This document shows positions 1 to 7,653 of a stretch of DNA of 64,000 nucleotides, one piece after another (positions within the stretch are counted from its first letter, which is position 1; each line of letters begins with the position of its first letter). A program made the translations under genes and the position numbers. The notes beneath the pieces were generated by a model. It was not told the origin of the DNA and did not search any database. It worked only from the letters and a program-made list of their open reading frames with translations. The DNA lies in the NCBI RefSeq assembly GCF_900142075.1, contig NZ_FQZO01000008.1, forward strand, positions 104,006 to 168,005, in the 5' to 3' direction. Source of the DNA: Clostridium amylolyticum (lineage in GTDB: Bacteria > Bacillota > Clostridia > Clostridiales > Clostridiaceae).

Positions 1-99
1 TTTATCTGCTATATTAATATTACCAATATTATACACATTTAATATTCCTTTTGCTATTATTTTTTACTATGGCAAATCAATGTGAAGGGAGAAAGTTTT

Positions 100-582
100 A
101 TGAGATACTATGTAAAAGAAAATCTTATTGCTTATGGAGATAAATATATTATAAAAGACGAGATGGGAAATAAACGCTATCAGGTTTCTGAAAAACTTTT
201 AAACATAGGAAACAAGATTAAACTTCTAGACAATAATGGCAAAGAAGTCATTCAAATAAATCAAGCTAGACGTTCTGCTCTGCCTGAATATAAGATATTA
301 ATGAATAGTAAAGAAATAGGGCAAGTTAAGAAAAATTTTGCTTCTATCACTAATAATTTATCTATAAAAAGCATTTATGGGGTATATAGATTAGAAGGAG
401 AACTTATTAATCATAATTTTACTATTTTAGATGATTTGGGTAATAATGTCGTGTCTGTTAGCAGCAACACTCTACCCCCTGAAGATAACTATTTTGTAGA
501 TATAGATGATAATATAAACCAAGCTTTTATGCTAGCTGTGATAATTATAATAGACGCTATAACTCATAATGAAAATAAATAG
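100..582 (+). CDS. LURP-one-related (tubby-like) protein, copy 1
   Basis: A 160-residue protein starting MRYYVKENL. It reads as a LURP-one-related beta-barrel protein: short repeated strand units of the type 'sigDkf.I.De.Gn..y.V' followed by a hydrophobic C-terminal helix (LAVIIIIDAI). The reading frame opens at a GTG at 82, but AAGGGAG at 85-91 lies 8 nt before the ATG at 100, so 100 is the better start. The next gene, 15 nt downstream on the same strand, is a paralogue of identical length. Bacterial members of this family have no established biochemical role; phospholipid or membrane association is only a suggestion. Confidence 0.75.
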   Translation: MRYYVKENLIAYGDKYIIKDEMGNKRYQVSEKLLNIGNKIKLLDNNGKEVIQINQARRSALPEYKILMNSKEIGQVKKNFASITNNLSIKSIYGVYRLEGELINHNFTILDDLGNNVVSVSSNTLPPEDNYFVDIDDNINQAFMLAVIIIIDAITHNENK

Positions 583-597
583 AAATAGGGTGATTTT

Positions 598-1080
598 ATG
601 AGATTTTATATTAAAGAGAAAGTTTTTTCTATAGGAGACAACTTTTCTATTTTTGATGAAAGTGGTAATGAGGTATTCTATGTTAAAGGCCAAGTTTTTT
701 CTCTTGGGAACAAGCTTAGGATCTATGATGAAAGACATAAGGAACTCATATACATGGAGCAAAAAATATTTTCTTTAATGCCACAATACACCATTTATGG
801 CGAGACAAATACTTTAGCTACCATAAGAAAGAAAGTCACTTTCCTTTCCCATAAATTTATGATAGACAGCGTATATGGAGACTTTACCGTAGATGGAGAC
901 TTCATGGCTCATGATTTTTCCATAATAAAAAACGGCACTAAAAGATGCGCTTCCATAATAAAAAAGTGGTTTTCTTTTGGAGATAGTTATGAGATTAACA
1001 TTGCCGACGATGAGAACATCCCCTTTATGCTGGCTCTAGTAATAGTAATTGACCAAGTGCTCCACGATAATAAAAATTAA
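598..1080 (+). CDS. LURP-one-related (tubby-like) protein, copy 2
   Basis: A 160-residue paralogue of the upstream gene (starts MRFYIKEKVFSIGDNFSIFD) with the same repeated strand pattern and a similar C-terminal hydrophobic helix (MLALVIVIDQVL). AGGGTG precedes the ATG. The 15-nt gap and shared strand indicate co-transcription, and the intrinsic terminator at 1091-1142 closes the pair. The two proteins have diverged well beyond recent duplication. Function is unknown; the family assignment rests on the overall pattern rather than on a catalytic motif. Confidence 0.75.
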   Translation: MRFYIKEKVFSIGDNFSIFDESGNEVFYVKGQVFSLGNKLRIYDERHKELIYMEQKIFSLMPQYTIYGETNTLATIRKKVTFLSHKFMIDSVYGDFTVDGDFMAHDFSIIKNGTKRCASIIKKWFSFGDSYEINIADDENIPFMLALVIVIDQVLHDNKN

Positions 1081-1090
1081 TTTAAAAATA

Positions 1091-1142
1091 AAAAAGTGTA
1101 TTGAATTTATAAAGTTACCTTTAAAAATTCAATACACTTTTT
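1091..1142 (+). terminator. Intrinsic terminator after the LURP-like pair
   Basis: The arms AAAAAGTGTATTGAATTT and AAATTCAATACACTTTTT pair around a loop containing aaagttacc, giving a long stem ending in a T run. It lies 10 nt after the stop at 1080. The A/T runs make it plausible in both directions, so it may also serve the minus-strand gene ending at 1286. Confidence 0.8.
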
Positions 1143-1285
1143 GTGTAAATATTAATTTTAATAATTTCCCTGCTTTTGTTTAGATATGTTCGAAATTCTG
1201 AACAAAGATATATGAAGAAAGTTTAGACAAGCTTTCCTTTTGCTACTATTTTATCAAGTATTCTTATTATCAAAGTTCAATGTAT

Positions 1286-2287
1286 TTAGACAAGCTCCAC
1301 TAAAACAATCTCCGGCCTATTAAAGACCCTAAAGGGAAAAGAACTATTGCCAAGCCCTCTGCTTATAACTAAGGCTGTGTCTCCTAACATATGAATACCT
1401 GATGTATATTTGGGGAATTTTCCCTGGTTAGGAGCAAAGCCGCCTTGTCCGGTAAAAGGAATCCTCATTTGCCCTCCATGAGCATGGCCTGAAAACACCA
1501 AATCTATGCCACATTGAGCATAAGTTTCAATCTGCTCTGGCCTATGGCTTAATAGCAAGGTGAAGTGGTTTTTACTTGATGATGCTTCTTTGGACAATCC
1601 CTGCCGATTCTTTGGTATAGATTCGTGGGACAAACCTTTCCACTGTATTGAGTTCATTTCTTGGGACAAGCCCTTCCCCTTCTTTAGTAATATTCCTTGG
1701 GACAATGTATCCTTTGCTCTTTCCTCAGTAATCTTTTCTAAAGCTTCATTAATGTTTCTCTTTAGCACTTCACTATCCTTGCCTTTTTTACTGTAGCTTC
1801 TATTATCTTTATAAGGATCATCTACTCCTAAAATATAAAAGCTTTGTCCCTTCTTTTCTATGATATGAGCATGGTTTCTCAGAACCTTTACCCCAGAATT
1901 AATAAGCTTCTGCTGGAGAGAATTATCATATTCATCTCTTCTGGCTTCATGATTTCCTATGACATAATATACTGGAGCTATATTTACAAGAGAAGCCATG
2001 GTACTGGAGCTTACCTCTTCTTCATATCTCCTGCTATCTATAAGGTCTCCCGTAAACACGATAATATCCGGATTAAGCTCCTTAACCCTTTTAAGAAGGT
2101 TATTATTACCTTGTCCAAAGGATTTAGAATGCATATCCGAAAGATGTACAATCCTCATGCCCATAAACTCCCTAGGCAAATTCTTAGGGCTATGCTTAAT
2201 TCTATTTATTTTAATCCAATTATTTTCAAGATATAAAAACACTGCTATGGCTGCTATTATTATTAATGCTATAAAGTATTCTATCAA
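1286..2287 (-). CDS. Metallophosphoesterase (YkuE/YaeI type) with an internal 12-residue tandem repeat
   Basis: A 333-residue calcineurin-like metallophosphoesterase with an N-terminal membrane segment (about residues 3-21). Metal-site motifs are in the expected order: HLSDMH (D51, H53), FTGDLID (D81), GNHE (N112, H113), LLLSHRPE (H248) and GHAHGGQ. YkuE/YaeI relatives act on membrane-associated phosphate or pyrophosphate substrates; the substrate here is not known. Residues 193-240 are four degenerate 12-residue repeats centred on GLS.E (DNA 1568-1711), inserted between two core strands, which explains the above-usual length. It is transcribed alone. Confidence 0.9.
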   Translation of the reverse strand: MIEYFIALIIIAAIAVFLYLENNWIKINRIKHSPKNLPREFMGMRIVHLSDMHSKSFGQGNNNLLKRVKELNPDIIVFTGDLIDSRRYEEEVSSSTMASLVNIAPVYYVIGNHEARRDEYDNSLQQKLINSGVKVLRNHAHIIEKKGQSFYILGVDDPYKDNRSYSKKGKDSEVLKRNINEALEKITEERAKDTLSQGILLKKGKGLSQEMNSIQWKGLSHESIPKNRQGLSKEASSSKNHFTLLLSHRPEQIETYAQCGIDLVFSGHAHGGQMRIPFTGQGGFAPNQGKFPKYTSGIHMLGDTALVISRGLGNSSFPFRVFNRPEIVLVELV

Positions 2288-2368
2288 ACTATCACCTCTT
2301 GTCCTTTGTTTCTTTTTATAGTCCTTATTCTAAAAACTCCTTCACTTTTTACTAATACGTATATCGTA

Positions 2369-2719
2369 CTAAAAAAGTTTGAAACCAAATACTAAAGCTA
2401 TTAAAAGCATTATAACAAACAATGGTGCAAATAGTATTATAGAACTTAAAATTTTGGCAATTATAAATTTATCTTTGTCTATGGATATCATATGCTCAAT
2501 TACATTATGTTCAGGATTAAGGTCTTTTATTAGTTTACTTCCTCTCCATATAATAAATATAAGAACAAATATTGTATTAAGTGGATTTATAAATTTATTA
2601 GCCTCTTCCCTTATTGGGATTAAACCTAAGGAAAAGTACATATTTATTACGTAAAGTATACTCATTATTGTTATTATCTTTTTAGAATTTATAAGCTCAT
2701 ATTTAATTAAATATTTCAT
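2369..2719 (-). CDS. Small membrane protein at the end of a GntR/ABC operon
   Basis: 116 residues with about four hydrophobic segments (near 17-33, 47-60, 89-110) and the start MKYLIKYELINSKK, which resembles the N-terminus of ABC-2 type permeases. It is much shorter than a full permease (about 230-260 residues), so it is either an accessory membrane subunit or a truncated permease. It follows the permease at 2782-3561 after 62 nt on the same strand. No catalytic motif is visible. Confidence 0.65.
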   Translation of the reverse strand: MKYLIKYELINSKKIITIMSILYVINMYFSLGLIPIREEANKFINPLNTIFVLIFIIWRGSKLIKDLNPEHNVIEHMISIDKDKFIIAKILSSIILFAPLFVIMLLIALVFGFKLF

Positions 2720-2781
2720 AGGTATCCCCCTAAAAATCTTTTTATTTTAAATATATAGATTTGATTTTTAATTATTTGCTT

Positions 2782-3561
2782 TTATTCAGTGAGGGCTTTT
2801 CCTTTTTCAAGTTGCCATAAACTTATGAAATACATAATAACAGAAAACACTATATTAGTTGCAGCAATATAGTAGGGAAGAATTACTTGTCCGTTCTTTA
2901 CTTTTAACAAATCTATAAAAAAGGGAACTGAGTAAAGAGACTCTCCCAGCTCAAAGTTTTTACTGTTCATAATAGTAATGAAAGGACAATATTTATATAA
3001 TCTATTCATAAAAATTGAGAAGATAATAACATAAAGAAATACGAGAAATATCATAATTACAATGGCCAATGCCTGATTTTCATCATTCTCCCTATTCTTA
3101 ATATTAAAGATTAATCTAGTACTATATCCTAAGGATGAAAGGGCAAGTGAAGTTGTTATATAAAATAAAAGCAGAAAGATTAGCACTGAACTAGGGCTAG
3201 ACATGTTATGACTATGTGAAAAAACATCACTCTTCATGACAAAGGGCACAAGTAGTCCAATAATATATACAGGCATAAAAATAAATAAAAAAGATAGTAT
3301 ATTGCTCAATAAAATCTTCCATGACTTATAAGGTATTAACCTTAATAAAAGGTTTTTATCATGGAAGAAGGTTTCTTCTATCATAATACTATAAAATAAA
3401 GAAAAATTAGCTGCAGTAAGTAAAACCAGCTGAAATAGTCTTCCATTTAAGATTCTCCCTTTAAAAATGAATTCCACTATACTGACAATTAGTAGTGACA
3501 ACATCAAATAAATAAAGTATTTAATATTATTTCTTAAATTAATTCTAATAAGCTTTATCAT
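2782..3561 (-). CDS. ABC-2 type transporter permease
   Basis: 259 residues with about six strongly hydrophobic segments and the typical N-terminus of ABC-2 permeases (MIKLIRINLRNNIKYFIYL). Its start overlaps the ATPase stop (TAATG at 3559-3563), so the two are translationally coupled. It should form the membrane channel of an exporter with the ATPase encoded just upstream. The substrate is unknown; operons of this type with a YtrA regulator often answer to cell-wall-active or membrane-active compounds, which is family knowledge rather than something seen here. Confidence 0.85.
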   Translation of the reverse strand: MIKLIRINLRNNIKYFIYLMLSLLIVSIVEFIFKGRILNGRLFQLVLLTAANFSLFYSIMIEETFFHDKNLLLRLIPYKSWKILLSNILSFLFIFMPVYIIGLLVPFVMKSDVFSHSHNMSSPSSVLIFLLLFYITTSLALSSLGYSTRLIFNIKNRENDENQALAIVIMIFLVFLYVIIFSIFMNRLYKYCPFITIMNSKNFELGESLYSVPFFIDLLKVKNGQVILPYYIAATNIVFSVIMYFISLWQLEKGKALTE

Positions 3562-4256
3562 TAATCAAACATCTCCTTATAGATATCTTCAATGGGCTTG
3601 CCCTTTCTAATTCTCAATTTCTCTGCATCTTCATAGAATATAAGCTTGCCTTTATCAATGAAGATAACTTCATCAAAGAGGGTTTCCACCTCTCTAACTA
3701 GATGGGTGCTTATTATAATGGTGCTTTCTTCATTGAAATTTTCTATTATAGAATTAATTATCTTGTCTCTAGTAGTTGGATCTACTGCTGCCAAAGGTTC
3801 ATCCAAAAGATACAGCTTAGCATTTCTGGACAAGGTTAAAGAAAGATTCAGCCTTTCTAGCATGCCCTTGGAAAGCTCTTTCACTTTGCTTTTTTTATCT
3901 ATTTTCATAAAATCCAGCAAAGAGTTCATCTTGTTTTCATCAAAGTCTTGAAAAAACTCTTTAAAATAATCTATTGCCTGATCTACTGTCATCCATTCAT
4001 ATAGGAAAGGTTTATCTGGAAGATAGGAAACCAATGCTTTTGTTTTTGCAGAGGGCTCTATGCCAAGAACCTCCAAACTGCCTTTATTAGCTTTAATCAG
4101 GGTTGCAGCAAGCCTCATAAAGGTACTTTTACCAGCTCCATTAGGTCCTATAAGTCCAATGATTTTTCCCTTAGGTATTTCAATGGAAAAATCACTTAAA
4201 GCAATCTTTTCTCCATAAACCTTTGTAACACTTTTAAATTTTAATACCTTATCCAT
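3561..4256 (-). CDS. ABC transporter ATP-binding protein (YtrB/BcrA-like)
   Basis: A 231-residue nucleotide-binding subunit. Walker A is GPNGAGKST, the signature is LSKGM, Walker B is LYLLDEP and the switch histidine is in STHL. LSKGM in place of LSGGQ is common in the Ytr/Bcr type. The frame is open to 4280, but a GGGAGGA sits just before the ATG at 4256 (MDKVLKFKSV), which is the better start. Second gene of the regulator-ATPase-permease-small protein operon; its stop overlaps the permease start. Confidence 0.92.
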   Translation of the reverse strand: MDKVLKFKSVTKVYGEKIALSDFSIEIPKGKIIGLIGPNGAGKSTFMRLAATLIKANKGSLEVLGIEPSAKTKALVSYLPDKPFLYEWMTVDQAIDYFKEFFQDFDENKMNSLLDFMKIDKKSKVKELSKGMLERLNLSLTLSRNAKLYLLDEPLAAVDPTTRDKIINSIIENFNEESTIIISTHLVREVETLFDEVIFIDKGKLIFYEDAEKLRIRKGKPIEDIYKEMFD

Positions 4257-4363
4257 AAATTTTCCTCCCAATAAATTCATATCAGTGATAAAACCAACTT
4301 TTCATAACTTATCTACACCTATAATTTCATGTCATTACCCTTTTAACTAAAATCTAATGTATC

Positions 4364-4720
4364 CTACCAGTTTTCCTCTATAATCTTTATGGCTTCACCC
4401 TTATCCATATCCAGCTCTTTAAACTGTTTAATTACCATCAATGCCATTCTCTTAATAGTGCTGCTTTTAACCTCTTCAATTACCTGAGTATTTTCTGAAA
4501 TATAAGTGCCCATGCCTCTTTGAGTATAGGTAATAGCTTCTTTTTCCAGCTCCATGTAAGCCCTTTGAATGGTGTTAGGGTTAACTTTAAACCGCGTAGC
4601 CATGTCCCTTACGGAGGGGAGCTTATCTCCAGGCTTTAAAATATCCTTTGATATATCTTTTTTTATAATATCCACCACCTGAATATAAATAGGAATTTTT
4701 TCTTGAAAATCAAAACTCAC
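4364..4720 (-). CDS. GntR-family regulator, YtrA subfamily
   Basis: About 118 residues: a winged-helix domain (GDKLPSVRDMA, NPNTIQRAYMELE) with only a short C-terminal tail, which defines the YtrA subfamily. The frame opens at GTG 4738, but the SD GGAGGAG falls inside that extension and just before the GTG at 4720, so 4720 is preferred. First gene of the ABC transporter operon. A dyad just upstream (4740-4765) fits autorepression. The ligand is unknown. Confidence 0.9.
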   Translation of the reverse strand: MSFDFQEKIPIYIQVVDIIKKDISKDILKPGDKLPSVRDMATRFKVNPNTIQRAYMELEKEAITYTQRGMGTYISENTQVIEEVKSSTIKRMALMVIKQFKELDMDKGEAIKIIEENW

Positions 4721-4739
4721 ATTATCTCCTCCAGACACC

Positions 4740-4765
4740 TAGTGTGTTAATACTATAATACACTA
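4740..4765. promoter_or_regulatory. Probable operator of the YtrA-type regulator
   Basis: The inverted half sites TAGTGT and ACACTA are separated by 14 nt and lie just upstream of the regulator's ribosome binding site. YtrA-family repressors bind comparable spaced dyads over their own promoters. Binding here is inferred from position and symmetry. Confidence 0.6.
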
Positions 4766-4943
4766 ATATATGGTAGGAATATATTAAATATTTTAGACAA
4801 AATAACCTATATTTTTTCATATTTATATTTTCATGAAGAAGCTTGTACTAAGTCCATAAAAAATAAAATTTCAGTGAACATAATGATATTTTACAAAATT
4901 TAGTGAATTTTTTAATATGAAAGGGCATAATATTGTATTTTGG

Positions 4944-5035
4944 GATATAATACATAATAAGGAAACTTACTCTACACCCACAAAGCTTTTAAAAGCATGA
5001 GGATGGATACCGAGAGTAAAGGAAAATAGGAGGTT
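4944..5035 (+). promoter_or_regulatory. Promoter and hairpin leader of ndk
   Basis: TATAAT at 4946-4951 can serve as a -10 box. The leader then contains TTACTCT (4967-4973) facing AGAGTAAA (5013-5020), with a perfect GCTTTTAAAAGC palindrome at 4985-4996 between them. The strong SD AGGAGG is at 5028-5033. A related copy of this roughly 55-nt hairpin segment follows the gene at about 5467-5521, so it may be a repeat element rather than a dedicated leader. Confidence 0.45.
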
Positions 5036-5041
5036 TTTTAT

Positions 5042-5443
5042 ATGATGGAGCAAAGCTTAGTACTTGTTAAACCTGATGCAGTAGAGAGAAATATCATAGG
5101 AAAGATTCTTTCCATATATGAAGATAGAGGTCTCAACATACTTAAAATGAAAAAGATGAGAGTATCTAGAGAACTGGCGGAGAAACATTATGAAGAGCAT
5201 AAAGGCAGGGATTATTACGATAGCCTAATAAATTATATTACTAGAAGCGATTTGGTGGCCTTGGTTCTTGAAGGAGAAGATGCTATTTCAAGAATTAGAA
5301 AGATAAATGGATCCAATAACCCAGATAAGGCGGAGGAGGGAACCATAAGAAAGCTGTATGCCTTAAGTACCACCTTAAATTCAGTTCATGCCTCTGACAG
5401 TCCTGTGAGTGCTGAAAGAGAAATTGGACTTTGGTTTGATTAA
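5042..5443 (+). CDS. ndk: Nucleoside diphosphate kinase
   Basis: 133 residues, near the normal length. It transfers the gamma phosphate from ATP to other NDPs through a phosphohistidine. Visible motifs: LVLVKPDAV at the N-terminus, TIRKLYALS, and the active-site segment NSVHASDS with catalytic His116. The form is typical of clostridial Ndk. AGGAGG lies 8 nt before the ATG. It is monocistronic, with hairpin repeats on both sides. Confidence 0.96.
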   Translation: MMEQSLVLVKPDAVERNIIGKILSIYEDRGLNILKMKKMRVSRELAEKHYEEHKGRDYYDSLINYITRSDLVALVLEGEDAISRIRKINGSNNPDKAEEGTIRKLYALSTTLNSVHASDSPVSAEREIGLWFD

Positions 5444-5466
5444 GTTAATGGTTTAAAAGAATCTTC

Positions 5467-5521
5467 TTCTTTACACTCAAAACTTTTGAAGAGAAAAGGA
5501 TGGATACCGGGAGTAAAGGAA
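5467..5521. repeat. Second copy of the ndk-leader hairpin repeat
   Basis: This segment aligns over about 55 nt with 4967-5023. Both contain the shared run AGGATGGATACCG followed by GAGTAAAGGAA, and both can fold CTTTAC.CTC against GAGTAAAG. The copies directly flank ndk. Confidence 0.6.
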
Positions 5522-5626
5522 TCTTCTTCTCCGCACCTAAAGCTTTTAAAAATAAGATTATGACGCTTTAGCTGCTACGAAGAAGTAAGCGACCATTCCA
5601 AATCGAAGATTTGGAATGTCTGCTTA
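5520..5626. repeat. Two-hairpin dispersed repeat, copy A
   Basis: The first stem runs from CTTCTTC (5523) to GAAGAAG (5579-5585), reinforced by CTAAAGC facing GCTTTAG. A second hairpin pairs CATTCCAAAT with ATTTGGAATG (5594-5618). A second copy with the same two-hairpin layout lies at 56909-57014. There is no coding potential; it looks like a non-autonomous intergenic element. Confidence 0.7.
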
Positions 5627-5630
5627 TGTC

Positions 5631-5660
5631 AAGTGCCTGGCACCGCGGTGCCAGGCACTT
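5631..5660. repeat. 30-bp perfect palindrome
   Basis: AAGTGCCTGGCACCG is followed directly by its exact reverse complement, centred on CCGCGG. It sits 2 nt after the MarR-family gene (minus strand) and probably acts as its terminator or as a REP-like element. A related palindrome lies at 12373-12407. Confidence 0.75.
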
Positions 5661-5662
5661 CA

Positions 5663-6103
5663 TTAAAGTTTCATCACTATGTGTTGAAATTTTTCTATGC
5701 TTTGGGAGAGTTCGTTGAGGTCTTCTTCGCTGAGGCTTGCTAGTTTCTCTGTTAGGAGATCTTCGAAGATCCTGCGGTGGTCATCTAGAAGCTTTTTGCC
5801 GTCATTGCAAATTTCTACTCTTATTATTCTTCTATCTTTATCATCTCTGAATCGTCTTATATAATTACACTCTATTAATTTATCAACCATAGGGGTAAGG
5901 TTTGTTTTGGAAATCTCCAGCTTATTGGCTAACTCTGTCATGGTAAAACCATCATTTTCGCATAGTAGTACTAATACGAAAAATTCTGAAGGCTTTAATC
6001 CTCCATGAATCATTCCCCCTACTGGCTTCATAAGCTTCTTTTTAAAGAGAGGAATAATAGTCAAAAGCTGTCCAGCGATTCCTTTCAGTTTGTTCTCTTC
6101 CAT
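5663..6103 (-). CDS. MarR-family transcriptional regulator
   Basis: 146 residues, the normal length. The winged helix-turn-helix is visible as FTMTELANKLEISKTNLTP and the wing as RRFRDDKDRRIIRVE. MarR proteins are dimeric repressors that respond to small phenolic or toxic ligands. No obvious target is adjacent: the neighbours are ndk and a sirtuin gene. A short GTTAA-CCC-TTAAC dyad at 6128-6140 in its upstream region could be its own operator. Confidence 0.9.
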   Translation of the reverse strand: MEENKLKGIAGQLLTIIPLFKKKLMKPVGGMIHGGLKPSEFFVLVLLCENDGFTMTELANKLEISKTNLTPMVDKLIECNYIRRFRDDKDRRIIRVEICNDGKKLLDDHRRIFEDLLTEKLASLSEEDLNELSQSIEKFQHIVMKL

Positions 6104-6127
6104 GTTATCACCTCGAAAATTAGAATT

Positions 6128-6140
6128 GTTAACCCTTAAC
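6128..6140. promoter_or_regulatory. Possible MarR operator
   Basis: GTTAA and TTAAC are inverted around CCC, 25 nt upstream of the MarR start. The dyad is short and could be chance in such AT-rich DNA. Confidence 0.25.
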
Positions 6141-6205
6141 CCACATTTAAGTATTTATCTATATTATAATCAATAATCTAAATAAATTCCATTGCATATA
6201 GTAAA

Positions 6206-6252
6206 ATCCCATGCTTTCTATATATACTTCAATTCCACAGAGAGCATGGGAT
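6206..6252 (-). terminator. Terminator of the sirtuin gene
   Basis: ATCCCATGCT (6206-6215) faces AGCATGGGAT (6243-6252). Read on the minus strand, the stem follows the stop at 6265 and is followed by TTTTA. Confidence 0.7.
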
Positions 6253-6264
6253 TACCTTCATTGA

Positions 6265-7008
6265 TTAATATCCTTTTTTTAAATCGGACACAGCTTCTCC
6301 TAAGACTTTTCCTACTTTATCTTTAATAACCAGATCTGCTATATTGTCAAAGGAAGTTACGGATTTATTTATAAGCACTAGGTACTTTCCATTAAAATAG
6401 TTAATTAATCCTGCTGCAGGATAGACTACCAAGGAAGTTCCTCCTACTATGAGTACTTCGGCATTGGATATATAGCTTATAGCTGACTTTATTACGTCTT
6501 CATCCAAGGATTCTTCATATAATACAACATTAGGCTTAATATCTCCACCGCAAATATTGCACTTTGGCACTAGGGTTTTACTCTCCATAACGTAATCTAA
6601 GTCAAAATGCTCACTGCACTTAGTACAGTAATTATCCTTTACGGTACCGTGAAGTTCTAGAACATTCCGTGAACCTGCCTCTTGGTGAAGTCCATCTATA
6701 TTTTGAGTTATTACGGCTCTAAGCTTTCCCATGCTTTCCAAGTCTGCCAAGGCATAGTGAGCTGCATTGGGCTTGGCATCTTTATAAATCATCTTTTCTT
6801 TATAAAACTTATAAAAATCTTCTTTGTGAGACACAAAAAAACTGTGGCTTAACATTTCTTCTGGAGAATATTTATATCCATTATCCCCTTGATAAAGTCC
6901 TTTTTCTGAACGAAAATCAGGAATATTGCTCTCAGTGGATACCCCTGCCCCTCCAAAGAACACTATATTATTGCTGGATGATAAAATATCTTTTAATTTA
7001 GCTACCAT
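6265..7008 (-). CDS. cobB: Sir2-family NAD-dependent protein deacylase
   Basis: About 247 residues. It removes acyl groups from lysine using NAD+. Motifs: GGAGVSTESNIPDFR (NAD binding), TQNIDGLH, the catalytic histidine in ELHGT (H120) and a zinc ribbon with CTKC (C128, C131) and CNIC (C150, C153). The frame opens at a TTG, but the ATG at 7008 is 7 nt after GAGGTGA and is preferred. It is a single gene with its own terminator, divergent from the small membrane protein at 7116. Confidence 0.93.
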   Translation of the reverse strand: MVAKLKDILSSSNNIVFFGGAGVSTESNIPDFRSEKGLYQGDNGYKYSPEEMLSHSFFVSHKEDFYKFYKEKMIYKDAKPNAAHYALADLESMGKLRAVITQNIDGLHQEAGSRNVLELHGTVKDNYCTKCSEHFDLDYVMESKTLVPKCNICGGDIKPNVVLYEESLDEDVIKSAISYISNAEVLIVGGTSLVVYPAAGLINYFNGKYLVLINKSVTSFDNIADLVIKDKVGKVLGEAVSDLKKGY

Positions 7009-7115
7009 TAGCAAATCACCTCACTAAAATTATATAACTACTTACATTTTTTTGTAACCCTTTTAAGACTTTTTAATATACTATATTATAATTTATTCAA
7101 GAGGGGTTGAGCCTT

Positions 7116-7586
7116 ATGACTTTCGCATTTTTAACTCTTTTGATTTCTTCAGGAGGTTATATTTTTTACCTTCTTCAAAAGTTAGAAGGTCAACGTAAAT
7201 ATATAATAACACTAAACTCAGAAAATAACAGACTTAGAAAGACCTCCTGGCAATCAAAGGACTTTAATAGTATAACCGTTGAGCTCCTTAATTCTTCCTG
7301 TATTGAAGGAATTGTGAAGTATGATACTAAACTTTATTTTGCCCCAGTAAGCTGGTCTCCTTACCTCTCTAAATTAAAAAAAGCCTCTAAAGTAGCAATT
7401 TTAGAAAAAGCTAGAGTAGAGGAGCGAAATTGGTATTACGTTGAAATATATATTCCAAGAAAAGCCAACGGCAAAAAAATAAACTCCCGTGGCTGGATAT
7501 TATGCGAAAACATATTGACCTTAGAAGAACCAGAGTTAATAACTGAAGGAAATCCTGGGATGAATAACATAGTGAAGTATAAATAA
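7116..7586 (+). CDS. Membrane-anchored SH3-like protein
   Basis: About 156 residues. An N-terminal hydrophobic helix (TFAFLTLLISSGGYIFYLL) is followed by a short charged coiled-coil-like stretch and then a beta-rich part resembling a bacterial SH3 domain (YDTKLYFAPVSW, AILEKARVEERNWYYVEIY, SRGWILCENI). Such domains often bind cell-wall peptides. GAGGGG lies 9 nt before the ATG at 7116; the frame itself opens at a TTG at 7107 too close to that SD. It is a monocistronic gene of unknown function. Confidence 0.65.
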   Translation: MTFAFLTLLISSGGYIFYLLQKLEGQRKYIITLNSENNRLRKTSWQSKDFNSITVELLNSSCIEGIVKYDTKLYFAPVSWSPYLSKLKKASKVAILEKARVEERNWYYVEIYIPRKANGKKINSRGWILCENILTLEEPELITEGNPGMNNIVKYK

Positions 7587-7614
7587 CGGCAGCCATATGA
7601 GTTATTTTGTAAAT

Positions 7615-7644
7615 TTTAAGGGAAGTCAAATGACTTCCCTTAAA
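7615..7644. terminator. Bidirectional terminator between convergent genes
   Basis: TTTAAGGGAAGTCA is followed after AA by its exact reverse complement. It sits between the plus gene ending at 7586 and the minus gene ending at 7654. Just before it, 7587-7606 matches part of the hairpin repeat at 54090-54110 (GGCAGCCATATGAGTTAT). Confidence 0.8.
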
Positions 7645-7653
7645 TTAATACCA

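Noticed and set aside
1568..1711. 36-bp repeats as a CRISPR array
   Set aside because: Units are contiguous, degenerate, in frame inside a gene, and lack spacers.
1560..1796. A 78-codon plus-strand frame opposite the metallophosphoesterase
   Set aside because: It is produced by the 36-bp repeats read on the wrong strand; no SD.
2369..2719. The 116-residue membrane protein as a definite pseudogene
   Set aside because: No frameshift or remnant of the missing part is seen downstream, so a small genuine subunit remains possible.
4944..5035. A known riboswitch ahead of ndk
   Set aside because: No recognised aptamer pattern; a similar segment after the gene argues for a repeat element.
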